Shown piece after piece: positions 19,643 to 28,518 of a stretch of DNA of 64,000 bases. Source of the stretch: Bryobacterales bacterium (GTDB lineage Bacteria > Acidobacteriota > Terriglobia > Bryobacterales > UBA6623); contig JAJDTX010000175.1 in the NCBI GenBank assembly GCA_022826925.1, positions 1-64,000 on the forward strand, in the 5' to 3' direction. The notes beneath the pieces were generated by a model. It was given only the letters and a program-made list of their open reading frames with translations. It was not told the origin of the DNA and made no database searches. Position 1 is the stretch's first letter, and every line of letters starts with the position of its first letter. A program made the position numbers and the translations under genes.

Positions 19643-21137
19643 ATATAATTTGCTTGACGTGCGATCGCGGCCCGCCAAGATGGGGATCGGGCTGCTGCTG
19701 GCGGCCTCCGCCGCATACGGTCAGGTGGCTTCCGGGCCCGACCCGGCGGCAGCCCTTGAGTTGGAATCGAAACGCTTCCTGGAAGTCTTCGGCCTGCTCA
19801 GCGAACGCCTGGCGCACAGCTTCGATCCGGAAGAGGCGATCTACGGCGGCGCCCTGCCCGCGATGCTGTGGACACTCGATCCACACTCGTCGTTCCTCAA
19901 CCCGTCTCAGTTCGAAAGCCTGCGAGAAATGCAGCGCTCGACCGAGAAGGGCTTCGGAAGCGTGGTGAACTTGCTGCCCGGCCGGGTCATCGTGCTCCAG
20001 ACGCTTCCGGACAGCCCGTCGGCACGGGCGGGAATCGCGCCCGGCGACGAGATCGTCGTCCTCAACGGGCAGCCGCTGGCCCAACTGCCGATCCAGCAGC
20101 TGGTTGCGGTGCTGGGCAGCGCCCGACAAGACAGGGCGCAGCTGCTGGTGCGGAGGCCCAACTTCCCCAACCTGCTGGACATGACCCTGATCCCGGCCGA
20201 AATGGCGGATCCCAGCGTGTCGCGCAGCTTCCTGCTCCGGCCGGGCGTCGCCTACGCCAAGGTGCTCAACTTCGAGGCCGAAACGGCGATCGAACTCAAT
20301 CAGGCCATCGGTGCGCTGGGAGGAGAGGATCTTCAGGGCCTCGTGCTGGACCTGCGCGGGAATCCGGGCGGCATCGTGGAAGTCGCGGTGCAGGTGGCTG
20401 CATTCTTCCTCTCGCCCGGACAGCGCATTCTTTGGGTGAGCGGACGGGACGGCCCCAAGGAAGAGTTGCTGGTGCCCGAGGGTCTGCGCCCGTACCGGTT
20501 CCCGGTGCGGATCCTGATCGACAGCCGCACCGCCAGCGCAGCCGAACTCGTGGCCGGTGCGCTGCAAGACCACGGGCGGGCCCGGGTCCTGGGCCAGCGG
20601 AGCTTCGGGAAGGGCCTGGTCCAGAGCGTCTTCGAACTCAGCGGGGGCACGGCCCTGGCCCTGACCACCGCCTTTTACCAGACTCCCTCCGAGCGCACGA
20701 TCCAGCGCTGGCTGGGCCACTGCGGGGAGTTCCAGCTGTCGCCCTGCGAGGCAGCCGCCGAGCCGGCGCAAGAAGTCGGCGGCATCAGGCCCGACGCCGA
20801 GATTCCACCCCGCCCGCTGTCGCAGTTGGAGCAGGTCCTGCTGGGTAGCAACTCGTTCCTGGAATTCGCCCGCGACCACATCGCCGGCCGCAGCCAGATT
20901 GACAAGTCGTTCGAGCCAGACAACGCTTTGCTGGACGAATTCCAGTTCTACCTCTCGCAGCGCGGCATCCGTCCGTCGCTGGCAGAGTGGTCAGCAACGC
21001 TGGACTTCATCCGCGCCGGACTCAAGCAGGAGGCTCTGAATCTCACCCTGGGCGTCGCTGCCGGAGACGAGGTGGAGATCCGCAGGGACCGGGTCGTCAA
21101 GTCAGCAGTGGAAGAGCTTCAGGCGCTGGCCCGCTGA
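19626..21137 (+). CDS. S41-family C-terminal processing protease with PDZ domain
   Basis: A 503-residue carboxyl-terminal processing peptidase. The N-terminus carries a signal-like segment (GIGLLLAASAAYGQ); starting at 19626 supplies the positive charges before it, and an alternative ATG lies at 19680. An S41 N-terminal domain covers about 35-105, a PDZ domain about 105-190 and the catalytic domain 190-380. The DLRGNPGG strand is clear. The catalytic Ser-Lys dyad appears intact: a Ser in the RTASAAE motif and a Lys in FGKGLVQ. The C-terminal 120 residues are less conserved. It likely degrades or processes periplasmic proteins. It stands alone, facing the DapA-like gene 34 bases away on the opposite strand. 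Confidence 0.9.
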   Translation: MRAGVKYNLLDVRSRPAKMGIGLLLAASAAYGQVASGPDPAAALELESKRFLEVFGLLSERLAHSFDPEEAIYGGALPAMLWTLDPHSSFLNPSQFESLREMQRSTEKGFGSVVNLLPGRVIVLQTLPDSPSARAGIAPGDEIVVLNGQPLAQLPIQQLVAVLGSARQDRAQLLVRRPNFPNLLDMTLIPAEMADPSVSRSFLLRPGVAYAKVLNFEAETAIELNQAIGALGGEDLQGLVLDLRGNPGGIVEVAVQVAAFFLSPGQRILWVSGRDGPKEELLVPEGLRPYRFPVRILIDSRTASAAELVAGALQDHGRARVLGQRSFGKGLVQSVFELSGGTALALTTAFYQTPSERTIQRWLGHCGEFQLSPCEAAAEPAQEVGGIRPDAEIPPRPLSQLEQVLLGSNSFLEFARDHIAGRSQIDKSFEPDNALLDEFQFYLSQRGIRPSLAEWSATLDFIRAGLKQEALNLTLGVAAGDEVEIRRDRVVKSAVEELQALAR

Positions 21138-21171
21138 AGTGCGCGGTGCTGGGTCCTTGCGGATAGCCGCG

Positions 21172-22068
21172 CTACGCCCGAAGGCCTGCCAGTGCGCGTT
21201 CAATCCGTTGGGCGACTTCCTCGGAGTTCCCTTGCATTGGCGCCCGCGGGACTCCGCCGTCGCGTCCTTGCATGCGCATCGCCGTCTTGACGCTCGCCGG
21301 AAGGTTCGGCCCCCACATCGCGTCCCACAGCGGCAGCAGGCGTTTGTGCAGATCCAGCGCCTTCGCGGTGTCGCCCCGCTCGACAGCGTTCCACAGGTCC
21401 ACGCACGCCTGCGGCACGGCAGTCAAGATCGCGGCGATCGCTCCGTGCGCACCCAACTGGAACGAGGGGTACAGCAGGGCATCGAGGGCGCTTAGGATTC
21501 TGACGTCCTTCGAGGTCTCCATTTGGTCGACGCGCAAGAGCAGGTCGGCCAACGACTTCATGTCCTCCGCGCTTTGCTTGACGCCGATCACCCCGTCCGC
21601 TTCGCGTACGATGCGAACCAGCGCATCGGGGGAAAGGTACGACCAGGGCACGACGTTGTAGATGATCACAGGCATCCCGGTCGCCTGCGCGATCGTGTCG
21701 AAATGCCGGACCGAAGAGTCGTCATCGGGGCGGAACAAGTAGTGCACTGGCGTCACCTGGAGCGCCGCGACGCCGAGATCCGCCACAGCCTTGCCGCGCT
21801 CAACGGCCATGCGAGTGCTGTCGGTGATGATTCCGGTGATCACCGCCGCTCGGCCGGAAGCTTCTTCGACAGTCGCTCCGGTGATACGCCGTGTCTCATC
21901 GGTCGTGACTGCTTGTCCTTCGCCGGTGGAGCCGCACACCGCAACGCCGGGCACGCCGATTTCCCCGACCAGAAAGCGCACCTCGGCGCGATGAGCGGCC
22001 TCGTCGACATCACCGCTCTCGTCGAACGGCGTCACCATCGGCGGAATGATTCCATGAATCTTGGACAT
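21172..22068 (-). CDS. Dihydrodipicolinate synthase / N-acetylneuraminate lyase family protein
   Basis: A 298-residue class I aldolase of the DapA/NanA family. The GSTGE motif lies at 46-50, the catalytic Tyr137 in IIYN, and the Schiff-base Lys164 in GVKQSAED. These are the positions expected for the family, so the enzyme is probably active. Family members cleave or form pyruvate-based keto acids (sialic acids, keto-deoxy sugar acids) or make dihydrodipicolinate. The setting argues for a catabolic lyase rather than lysine synthesis: it lies 14 bases downstream of a sulfatase and near a divergent sialidase-SSS operon. Which substrate it uses is not decided by the sequence. Confidence 0.88.
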   Translation of the reverse strand: MSKIHGIIPPMVTPFDESGDVDEAAHRAEVRFLVGEIGVPGVAVCGSTGEGQAVTTDETRRITGATVEEASGRAAVITGIITDSTRMAVERGKAVADLGVAALQVTPVHYLFRPDDDSSVRHFDTIAQATGMPVIIYNVVPWSYLSPDALVRIVREADGVIGVKQSAEDMKSLADLLLRVDQMETSKDVRILSALDALLYPSFQLGAHGAIAAILTAVPQACVDLWNAVERGDTAKALDLHKRLLPLWDAMWGPNLPASVKTAMRMQGRDGGVPRAPMQGNSEEVAQRIERALAGLRA

Positions 22069-22082
22069 TTGTGTCCCCCTTT

Positions 22083-23615
22083 CTAGTTTCTCGCGGGCAC
22101 GCTTCGCCCCAGGTCGCGGTAGCTCTCCAGCAGTGCAGCCAGCTCCCGCACCTTGTCGGGATGTTCGGCGGCGAGATCGGTGGATTCCGCAGGGTCCTCC
22201 CGCAGGTTGTAAAGGCGGTGGACGGGGTTCTCCTGATCGAAGTCGAGAATGTCAAAGACGAAAGGCTGGAACTTGCCTGTTGCCGGATCTTTGATCGGCA
22301 GGTGCATGGCTTTCTCCTTGCCGTTGTGGCCCTCGCGGAAGTCTCCGTCGGTGTCGCCCTCGATCAGCTTCCAGTCGCCCTGCCGGATTGCGAACATGCC
22401 GCTGACGGAGTGATGGACCGTCGCCTCGCGAACGGGCCGCGCGTAGTCCCCGCCTCGCAACACGGGCAGGAGATTGACGCTGTCCTCGGCTGCGTCGTCC
22501 TGTAAGTCGTAGTCGAAGTAGGCGGCCAGTGTTGCCATCAGGTCGGTCAGGCAAACCGTCTCGTCGCTCGTGGAGCCGGCCGCGACCTCGCCCGGCCAGC
22601 GGACGAGCAGCGGGACTCGGTGGCCGCCCTCCCAGATCTGGCGCTTAATGCCGCGCAGGTCGCCGTTGAGCTTGTGGCCATTCATGCCCGAGGTCGGCCG
22701 GCCGCCGTTGTCGCTGCTCAGCATGACGAGAGTGTTGTCGGTGAGGTTGAGTTCATCCAAAGTGCGCAGGACCTCGCCGACGGCCCAATCGAACTCGGCC
22801 ACGAAATCGCCGTAGACGCCGGCTTGGCTCTTGCCTTGGAACTGCTCGTTAGGCGTCCGCGGCCAATGGACGTTGGTGGTCGGGTAGTAGAGGAAGAATG
22901 GCTCGTCGCGATGGTCGCGAACGAACTTGACCGCCTCGGCGCTGAGCTCGATCGCCGTGTCTTCCAGCCGGCGCGCGAGCCGCCCCTGCACCTCGGAGTC
23001 CCTGATATCTTCGCCGGGCTCCAAGCCCACGATCCGCCGGTCCCGCACGAAGTTCTGCAGCATCAGCGAACTGTTGTGGCTGTATGACACTCCGAAGAAT
23101 CGGTCGAAGCCGACGTCGAGCGGACCGCGCTTGGAATCGTCGTTGTAGTCCGGCGGAACCTGGTCGCCCCAGCCGAGGTGCCACTTGCCGACCGCGCCGG
23201 TCACGTAACCGAACTCTTTGAGCATGTGGGGCAACGTCAGGCGATCTTCGTCGATCAGCAGCGGCATGTGCTCATCCAGCACCCAGTTCTTCATCCACGT
23301 TCGCCAGGCGTAGCGCCCGGTCAGCAAGGCGTAGCGCGAAGGAGAGCAAACGGCTGATGGCGAGTGCGCGTCGGTGAAGCGCATTCCTTCGCGGGCCAGG
23401 CGGTCAGAATGAGGGGTCTCAATCTTGGTCGCGCCGTAGCTAGAAAGGTCCCCATAGCCGAGGTCGTCGGCAAAGATCACGACGATGTTCGGTTTCGCTT
23501 GAGGCGCGGGAGCACAGCCCAAGACGGCGAAGACCAGCACAGCGGCCAATACGGTCGGCAGCGCGGCACATCCGCGGCTGGGTCGATCGTTGACAAACAT
23601 CTGATCGTCGGCCAT
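22083..23615 (-). CDS. Lipoprotein sulfatase (arylsulfatase/GalNAc-sulfatase-like)
   Basis: About 510 residues from the ATG at 23615 (another ATG at 23600). The N-terminus is a lipoprotein signal with lipobox VLGC at 31-34, so it is probably an envelope lipoprotein. The sulfatase domain begins with PNIVVIFADDLGYGD (metal ligands D50, D51). The formylglycine motif is C90-S-P-S-R, with the following RYALLTGRYAWR typical of S1 sulfatases; GKWHLG carries the active-site Lys/His. It would hydrolyse sulfate esters after maturation of C90. It is the first gene of a two-gene unit with the DapA/NanA-like lyase and diverges from the GntR regulator. Confidence 0.92.
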   Translation of the reverse strand: MADDQMFVNDRPSRGCAALPTVLAAVLVFAVLGCAPAPQAKPNIVVIFADDLGYGDLSSYGATKIETPHSDRLAREGMRFTDAHSPSAVCSPSRYALLTGRYAWRTWMKNWVLDEHMPLLIDEDRLTLPHMLKEFGYVTGAVGKWHLGWGDQVPPDYNDDSKRGPLDVGFDRFFGVSYSHNSSLMLQNFVRDRRIVGLEPGEDIRDSEVQGRLARRLEDTAIELSAEAVKFVRDHRDEPFFLYYPTTNVHWPRTPNEQFQGKSQAGVYGDFVAEFDWAVGEVLRTLDELNLTDNTLVMLSSDNGGRPTSGMNGHKLNGDLRGIKRQIWEGGHRVPLLVRWPGEVAAGSTSDETVCLTDLMATLAAYFDYDLQDDAAEDSVNLLPVLRGGDYARPVREATVHHSVSGMFAIRQGDWKLIEGDTDGDFREGHNGKEKAMHLPIKDPATGKFQPFVFDILDFDQENPVHRLYNLREDPAESTDLAAEHPDKVRELAALLESYRDLGRSVPARN

Positions 23616-23620
23616 GATAC

Positions 23621-23636
23621 CAGTTATCGATAATTG
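23621..23636. promoter_or_regulatory. Palindromic operator candidate between the sulfatase and gntR
   Basis: A 16-base near-perfect palindrome, with TTATCGATAA as a perfect ten-base core (23624-23633) and one mismatched pair in the outer arms. It lies in the 36-base gap between the divergent sulfatase and gntR genes, exactly where a local autoregulator would bind to control both units. GntR/FadR-type operators are short palindromes of this size. GATAAT inside it resembles a -10 box. Confidence 0.5.
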
Positions 23637-23651
23637 AGTTATCTCGTGGCG

Positions 23652-24344
23652 ATGGCCTCGGCTCCCGCAGTCTTGTTTCAGCCGATCGAGGTTTCCTCGG
23701 CGCCCGGTCTCGTCTTCGAGGCCGTGCAATCGGCAATGTTCACGGGCCGACTCAGGCCCGGAGCGCCTTTACGCGAGATGCATCTGGCTCGCGAGCTGCG
23801 CGTCAGCCAAGCGACGGTCCGCGAGGGCCTGCTGCAACTCGAGCATGCCGGTCTTGTGACCAGGATCGCGAACAAAGGCACCTACGTCCTAGACCTGTCG
23901 GCGCAGGAGGTGCGGGAGCGCTGCAATGTCCGGATTCAACTCGAGCAGTACGCAGCGGTCGAAGCGGCCCGCAGGCTGCGCTCGAAAGACCTCGCCGCCC
24001 TCGACCAGCAAGTCCGCGAGATCTCCGAGCTGGCGTCCGAGAACGCCCATCGCCGGATGGAACAAGTGGACCTTGAGTTTCACCGCGCGATCTGGAAGAA
24101 GGCGGACAATGCGACGCTCTACCGCACGTTGGACCAAGTCGCGGCGCCTCTGTTTCACTACATCAGCATGCGGCACAGCCAGTCCGGCGAAGCATTGACT
24201 CAAGTGACAAGCCCGCACGAGCCGATTGTCGAAGCCCTACGGCGCGGACAGCAAGAAGCAATCAGAGACGCGGTTCGGGAGCACACCGAGAACGCGTATC
24301 GCGAGTACATTGAAGCGGCGTCCATGCCCGGAGAGGTCGCATGA
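23652..24344 (+). CDS. GntR-family regulator, FadR subfamily (FCD domain)
   Basis: About 230 residues from the ATG at 23652; a TTG at 23634 is possible but overlaps the palindrome. The N-terminal winged helix (about 15-75) has the FadR-type pattern LRPGAPLREMHLARELRVSQATVREGL and the wing GLVTRIANKGTYV. The C-terminal FCD effector domain (about 85-215) shows an Arg/Glu-rich helix set and HRAIWKKADN, typical of metal- and carboxylate-binding FCD proteins. Such regulators usually respond to a sugar acid or other small acid. It is the first gene of a three-gene unit; its stop overlaps the next start as ATGA, so it likely controls the sialidase-SSS genes and perhaps the divergent sulfatase. Confidence 0.92.
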   Translation: MASAPAVLFQPIEVSSAPGLVFEAVQSAMFTGRLRPGAPLREMHLARELRVSQATVREGLLQLEHAGLVTRIANKGTYVLDLSAQEVRERCNVRIQLEQYAAVEAARRLRSKDLAALDQQVREISELASENAHRRMEQVDLEFHRAIWKKADNATLYRTLDQVAAPLFHYISMRHSQSGEALTQVTSPHEPIVEALRRGQQEAIRDAVREHTENAYREYIEAASMPGEVA

Positions 24345-25510
24345 ACACGACACGGCGAGCTTGGCTGGACCGAATCGCCCGCGCGGGCGGCCTCGCGTGG
24401 GGCGGCTTGTCTCTGGCGGAGGAGTCGGAGCCGACTGCAGGGTGCTCTTACCGGCTCGAACCGGAGGATCCGCCAAACGACGGGATTGTCTTCGTCGATC
24501 ACTCCAGAGCGGGCCGAAGCGGACACCTCGGGCACGCACTCGTCGAATATGCGCCCGGCAAGATCCTCGCCTTCTATCCCAACTGTTCCGACGACAACAA
24601 AGGTCACTCTGCGGTGGGCTGGACGGAGTACAAACGCTCCGAGGACGGCGGCAAGACGTGGGGCGATCCGGAGATTCTCGCCTACACGAAAACCCTCCTC
24701 GCCAGCAAGCTCTCAGCTTTTGCCGAAAAAGCAGTGCTGACGGATCAGGGCAACATCGTTGTCTTCTTCTTGGTATGCGACATTTCGACCGATACCATCT
24801 GGTCGCACTTCCAGAAGCCGACGTACGTCATCAGCTCCGACCAAGGACGAACTTGGAGCGAGCCGGTCGAACTAGGGGACAAGCGAGGCCGAGTCTACGA
24901 CGCGCGCTACTACGACGGCGAGATCTTCGCTCTGAACTTCGCGAACGACAACGACATCAACTTCCTCGGCAACAAGCAAGAGCACGTCTACGAGTTGTAC
25001 ATCAGCCGGGACGGCGGCCGGACGTTTGCCAAGCGCAGCGTCCTTCCCTTCGACACCATGGGGCGATCGTACGGAACCATGGGCATGCTGGATTCCGGCG
25101 AACTCGTCGCCTACATCTACAACCGGAACGCCGAGCGCGAGTCCGACTACGTGTTGAGCGACGACGGCGGCCGCACCTGGTCCGAGCCCAAGACCGCTCA
25201 CTTCGCGAAGAAGATCCGCAACCCGCAGCTTGTCTCGATGGAGGGCTGCTACTTCCTCCACGGGCGAAGCGGCAGTCTCGGCGAGGAGAAGGGACACTTG
25301 GTCCTGTACTCGTCGCGGGACGGCCTGAGTTGGGACGAGGGAGTCTATCTCAGGAAACGCGAGGCCGGGCTCGGAGCGTATTCGAACAGCATCGTCGTTG
25401 GATCGAAGGCCCCGGATGCTCCGAACCGCCTGTTGATTCAGGCCTCCCACGCCTACGAGTTGAATAAGACCAACGTGCTCCACTGGTGGCTTACTTTGCC
25501 GTCGAGATGA
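24341..25510 (+). CDS. BNR-repeat sialidase-family protein
   Basis: A 389-residue protein with several Asp-box (BNR) motifs, S/T-x-D-x-G-x-T-W: SEDGGKTW, SSDQGRTW, SRDGGRTF and SDDGGRTW, spaced as in a six-bladed sialidase propeller. The N-terminus has a twin-arginine-like motif (TTRRAWL) and a hydrophobic stretch, so export by Tat is possible. BNR propellers include sialidases but also many glycan-binding or other hydrolases; the arginine triad of true sialidases cannot be confirmed by eye. Its start overlaps the gntR stop (ATGA) and its own stop overlaps the transporter start (ATGA), so the three are translationally coupled. Confidence 0.85.
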   Translation: MNTTRRAWLDRIARAGGLAWGGLSLAEESEPTAGCSYRLEPEDPPNDGIVFVDHSRAGRSGHLGHALVEYAPGKILAFYPNCSDDNKGHSAVGWTEYKRSEDGGKTWGDPEILAYTKTLLASKLSAFAEKAVLTDQGNIVVFFLVCDISTDTIWSHFQKPTYVISSDQGRTWSEPVELGDKRGRVYDARYYDGEIFALNFANDNDINFLGNKQEHVYELYISRDGGRTFAKRSVLPFDTMGRSYGTMGMLDSGELVAYIYNRNAERESDYVLSDDGGRTWSEPKTAHFAKKIRNPQLVSMEGCYFLHGRSGSLGEEKGHLVLYSSRDGLSWDEGVYLRKREAGLGAYSNSIVVGSKAPDAPNRLLIQASHAYELNKTNVLHWWLTLPSR

Positions 25511-26988
25511 CCTCTCTCGATTGGTTTGTGATCGCGGCCTACACAGTAGGCATGCTCGTCGTCGGATCGTTCTACGCCAAGCGTACGAGCACGACGGACG
25601 ACTACCTGTTGGGCGGCCGCAACATGTCGCCCTGGAGGGTAGGGCTCTCGCTCTTCGCTTCGCTGCTGAGCACGATCACCTACCTCGCCGTTCCGGGCGA
25701 GATGATCCAGTTCGGGCCGATGGTGCTGGCCCAGCTGGCCGCTCTGCCGTTGATTGCCGTGGTGGTCGGGTGGTTGCTGATTCCCGCCTTCATGCGCCTG
25801 CGCGTCACCAGCGCATACGAGATCCTCGAGGCGCGATTGGGACTAAGCGTGCGTCTGGCCGGGTCGTGTTTCTTTCTGACCCTGCGGCTGTTTTGGATGT
25901 CGCTCGTGATGTTCGCCACTGCCGACGTGGTGCTGGTTCCGATCCTCGGGCTGGACGAGTCGGCCGTGCCGTGGATCTGCATCGTTCTGGGACTCGTCAC
26001 GGTGCTGTACACCTCGATGGGCGGGTTGCGAGCAGTTGTGCTGACCGACGTGATCCAGACAGCGATACTCGTCGGCGGCTCGGCGTTGATGGTGGTCCTA
26101 ATCACGGCCGATTTGGGAGGGGTCGGCCAGTGGTGGCCGAGCGAATGGCCCGCGCACTGGCAGCGGCCAGTCTTCTGGTACGACCCTGCTGTGAGATTCA
26201 CGTTCGTGGGCGCGGCTCTGTCGTACTTCACTTGGTTCGTTTGCACGGCGGGGTCGGACCAGATGGCGGTCCAGCGCTACCTGGCCACGCGGGATGCGCC
26301 GGCGGCCCGGCGGATGTTCATCACGGCGTTGTTGGGCAACCTTGTGCTCTGGCCTTTCTTGGCCGCCGTCGGCCTAACGCTTCTGGCCTATTTTCAGGCG
26401 CGGCCGGAAATGCTGTCCGCGGGCCGCTCCGCTCTCGATGACGCCGACAAGTTGCTGCCGATCTACATCGTCCAAGGCTTGCCGCAAGGGGTGAGCGGCA
26501 TCGTCATCGCGGGGCTGCTCGCTGCCGCGATGTCGAGCCTTTCTTCGGGGCTGAATTCGGCTTGTTCGGTCGTTTCCACTGACTTCGTCGGCCGCTTCTC
26601 GCCGAAACCGGCCAGTTCGGAAGAGACCCGCCTCCGCCTGGCGAAGTCTATCTCGTTTCTGATCGGCGCCGCGGTCGTTGCGTTCGGGACTTTGATCGGG
26701 CAGATCGAGGGGAATATTCTCGAACTCTGCTACAAGATCGCCAATCTTCTCGCAGCTCCTCTGTTCCTGCTGTTCTTCATGGCGATGTTCGTGCCCTGGG
26801 CCACTGCATTCGGGACGCACCTGGGCACGATATCGAGCGTCGCGGTCGCCGTTGGCGTTGCCTACTACGGAATTCTCGGTCTGACCTTCCAGTGGATGAT
26901 GCCGGCGTCATTTTTCGCCGGAGCGATTGTAGGCGGCCTAGCTAGCTTCGCGCCGATTGGGCGCGGGCGGGCCGAAGACTCTGGCTAG
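25507..26988 (+). CDS. Sodium:solute symporter (SSS family)
   Basis: About 493 residues from the ATG at 25507; this start overlaps the sialidase TGA as ATGA, whereas the longer frame from 25486 would not. Around thirteen membrane helices are visible, with the SSS features of an early GRNMSPWRVGLSLFASLLSTITY helix, a TSMGGLRAVVLTDVIQ segment and AAAMSSLSSGLNS (sodium-site region). SSS members import sugars, sialic acids, amino acids or other organic solutes with sodium. Its operon suggests uptake of the product of the sialidase-like enzyme, perhaps a sialic or other acidic sugar; that is inference. A similar SSS gene lies at 58449. Confidence 0.93.
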   Translation: MTSLDWFVIAAYTVGMLVVGSFYAKRTSTTDDYLLGGRNMSPWRVGLSLFASLLSTITYLAVPGEMIQFGPMVLAQLAALPLIAVVVGWLLIPAFMRLRVTSAYEILEARLGLSVRLAGSCFFLTLRLFWMSLVMFATADVVLVPILGLDESAVPWICIVLGLVTVLYTSMGGLRAVVLTDVIQTAILVGGSALMVVLITADLGGVGQWWPSEWPAHWQRPVFWYDPAVRFTFVGAALSYFTWFVCTAGSDQMAVQRYLATRDAPAARRMFITALLGNLVLWPFLAAVGLTLLAYFQARPEMLSAGRSALDDADKLLPIYIVQGLPQGVSGIVIAGLLAAAMSSLSSGLNSACSVVSTDFVGRFSPKPASSEETRLRLAKSISFLIGAAVVAFGTLIGQIEGNILELCYKIANLLAAPLFLLFFMAMFVPWATAFGTHLGTISSVAVAVGVAYYGILGLTFQWMMPASFFAGAIVGGLASFAPIGRGRAEDSG

Positions 26989-27108
26989 AGAGTGTCTGAA
27001 TCGCCTTGCGCAGCCGGGGGCCTGGCCGGAGCCGACAGGGACCCTTACGACTGTCGCTCGCTCACAGGCATCGACTGAAAGGAGACGGACTGGGAAACGC
27101 CTGCCAGA

Positions 27109-28392
27109 TCAGCGCAGATTCGTACCGCGCGGGCTGTGCGACGATTTCGTGATCTTGTAGAGTTGCGAAAGCGGAACCCGGGCCACTTCCATGTCTTCTT
27201 TGTTCACTGAGTAGATCACCCAGAGGCTATCCCCGACTACCACCGAGTGCGGGTACTGGTATCCGCCCCCTCCTTTCGCCTTGCCCTCATAGCGCGTTCG
27301 CGGAGCGACGAAGCGAATCACGGCCATGCGGTCAAACTCGAGCCCGTCCCGAGAAAGCGAGATCGCCAGCATGGAGCGTCCTCCCTGCCTGGCCGACATC
27401 GGCAGAGGGTTGTTGATCACGTAGTGCTGGCCATCCGGCAGTCGCCCGGCATTGGCGCGGGAGCCCGTGTCCGGAAAATTCGTTCGGGTCGGCACCGTCC
27501 ACGTCTTGCCGTTGTCGAAAGAGAACGAAGAATAGTGGCGCCGGGGCCTGGACTCCTCGATCTCGGCTCGGCTGCGTGCGTGAATCGTGCCCTGATTGCG
27601 GTAAAGCCGCACCCACGTGCCGTCGTCGAGGCGCCAGGCTTGAGTGGGCTCGGTCATGCGGTGTTCGTCGTCGGAATCCGGGTGCTGTCTTGGCTTGAAG
27701 AGGAGCTGTCTCAGGTTGGCCGGCTCCTCGAAGTAGGCATTGATCTTCGTCACCAGCGCCCGGTCTCCGGCGGGAATGGCGGGATAGCCGGGCTCCGGCG
27801 CGGGGGCCGTTTCCGACAGCCAGAAGACCTCGCCGAGCGCTCCGCCCGCCCGCACCTCGCGGGCGAGGAATCCGACGCGGATACGTGAAACTTCGTTGAA
27901 GCGGTACACCTTTTCCGCCAGGGCCTTGTCGACGCAGGTGACCGCAAAGAGGCGGCCGTCAACGTCGGCAAAGCCCTGCGATGTCTGAAAAGGGCTCGAT
28001 CGGTTGGCCTCCGACCAAGGGACCTTGTCGGCAAGAGGCGGGAAAAGAGCTTTGGGAGCGGACCACGTCTCGCCTCCGTCGGTCGAGTAGCGGAACATGC
28101 CATGCTGGCCCGACGAGTTCTCGTCCCTTGCGTGGCTGTCCCAAGCGGCGAACAACACCCCCCGGTGATAGGCAAGGTGACCATGGTGGCTGAACGTTCC
28201 TGTCTCGGGCGTCGCGTGGAACAGCTCGGTCGTGTTCACGCGGTCCAGGAATTGGTAGCGAAAGTCTGCCGCCTGTCCAGCAGTCCAGTCCACGACTGGG
28301 GTCTCGGCCGGTTCCACCGCGGCGGCCAGGCTCCCCAATTGGAAGACGGCGACGACCCAAGCGAATCGGACGCATGCGGCTGCTCGAAACAT
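27109..28392 (-). CDS. Secreted BNR-repeat (sialidase-like) protein
   Basis: About 427 residues from the ATG at 28392, which begins a signal peptide (VRFAWVVAVFQLGSLAAA, cleavage near AAA-VE); a longer frame from 28569 is less likely. At least two Asp-box motifs can be seen: STDGGETW and SFDNGKTW, with a third weaker one (SRDGLEF). A tract GGGGYQYPHSVVVGDSLWVIYSVNKEDMEVARVPL near the C-terminus is typical of BNR propeller proteins in sulfatase-rich genomes. It is not closely similar to the protein at 24341. It converges on the SSS gene and diverges from the sulfatase at 28519. Confidence 0.8.
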   Translation of the reverse strand: MFRAAACVRFAWVVAVFQLGSLAAAVEPAETPVVDWTAGQAADFRYQFLDRVNTTELFHATPETGTFSHHGHLAYHRGVLFAAWDSHARDENSSGQHGMFRYSTDGGETWSAPKALFPPLADKVPWSEANRSSPFQTSQGFADVDGRLFAVTCVDKALAEKVYRFNEVSRIRVGFLAREVRAGGALGEVFWLSETAPAPEPGYPAIPAGDRALVTKINAYFEEPANLRQLLFKPRQHPDSDDEHRMTEPTQAWRLDDGTWVRLYRNQGTIHARSRAEIEESRPRRHYSSFSFDNGKTWTVPTRTNFPDTGSRANAGRLPDGQHYVINNPLPMSARQGGRSMLAISLSRDGLEFDRMAVIRFVAPRTRYEGKAKGGGGYQYPHSVVVGDSLWVIYSVNKEDMEVARVPLSQLYKITKSSHSPRGTNLR

Positions 28393-28518
28393 CGCCGACA
28401 AATTTAGCGCATCGGCGCATTGGAGTCCGCCGGCGAACTCGGTCTGATAGACTGCGATCCAAGCATAAGGGCAGCCGTCGACTCGGGCTCGCGAGCCGGG
28501 CTGCTCCTTAGACGGCAC

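Noticed and set aside
21141-21172. Weak GCGCGG/CCGCGC stem between the S41 and DapA-like genes
   Set aside because: Six pairs with a 20-base loop is too weak to call a terminator in this GC-rich sequence.
21172-26988. A classical nan (sialic acid) operon
   Set aside because: nanK, nanE and nagB-type genes are absent; only the lyase family, transporter type and BNR fold fit, all of which have other substrates.
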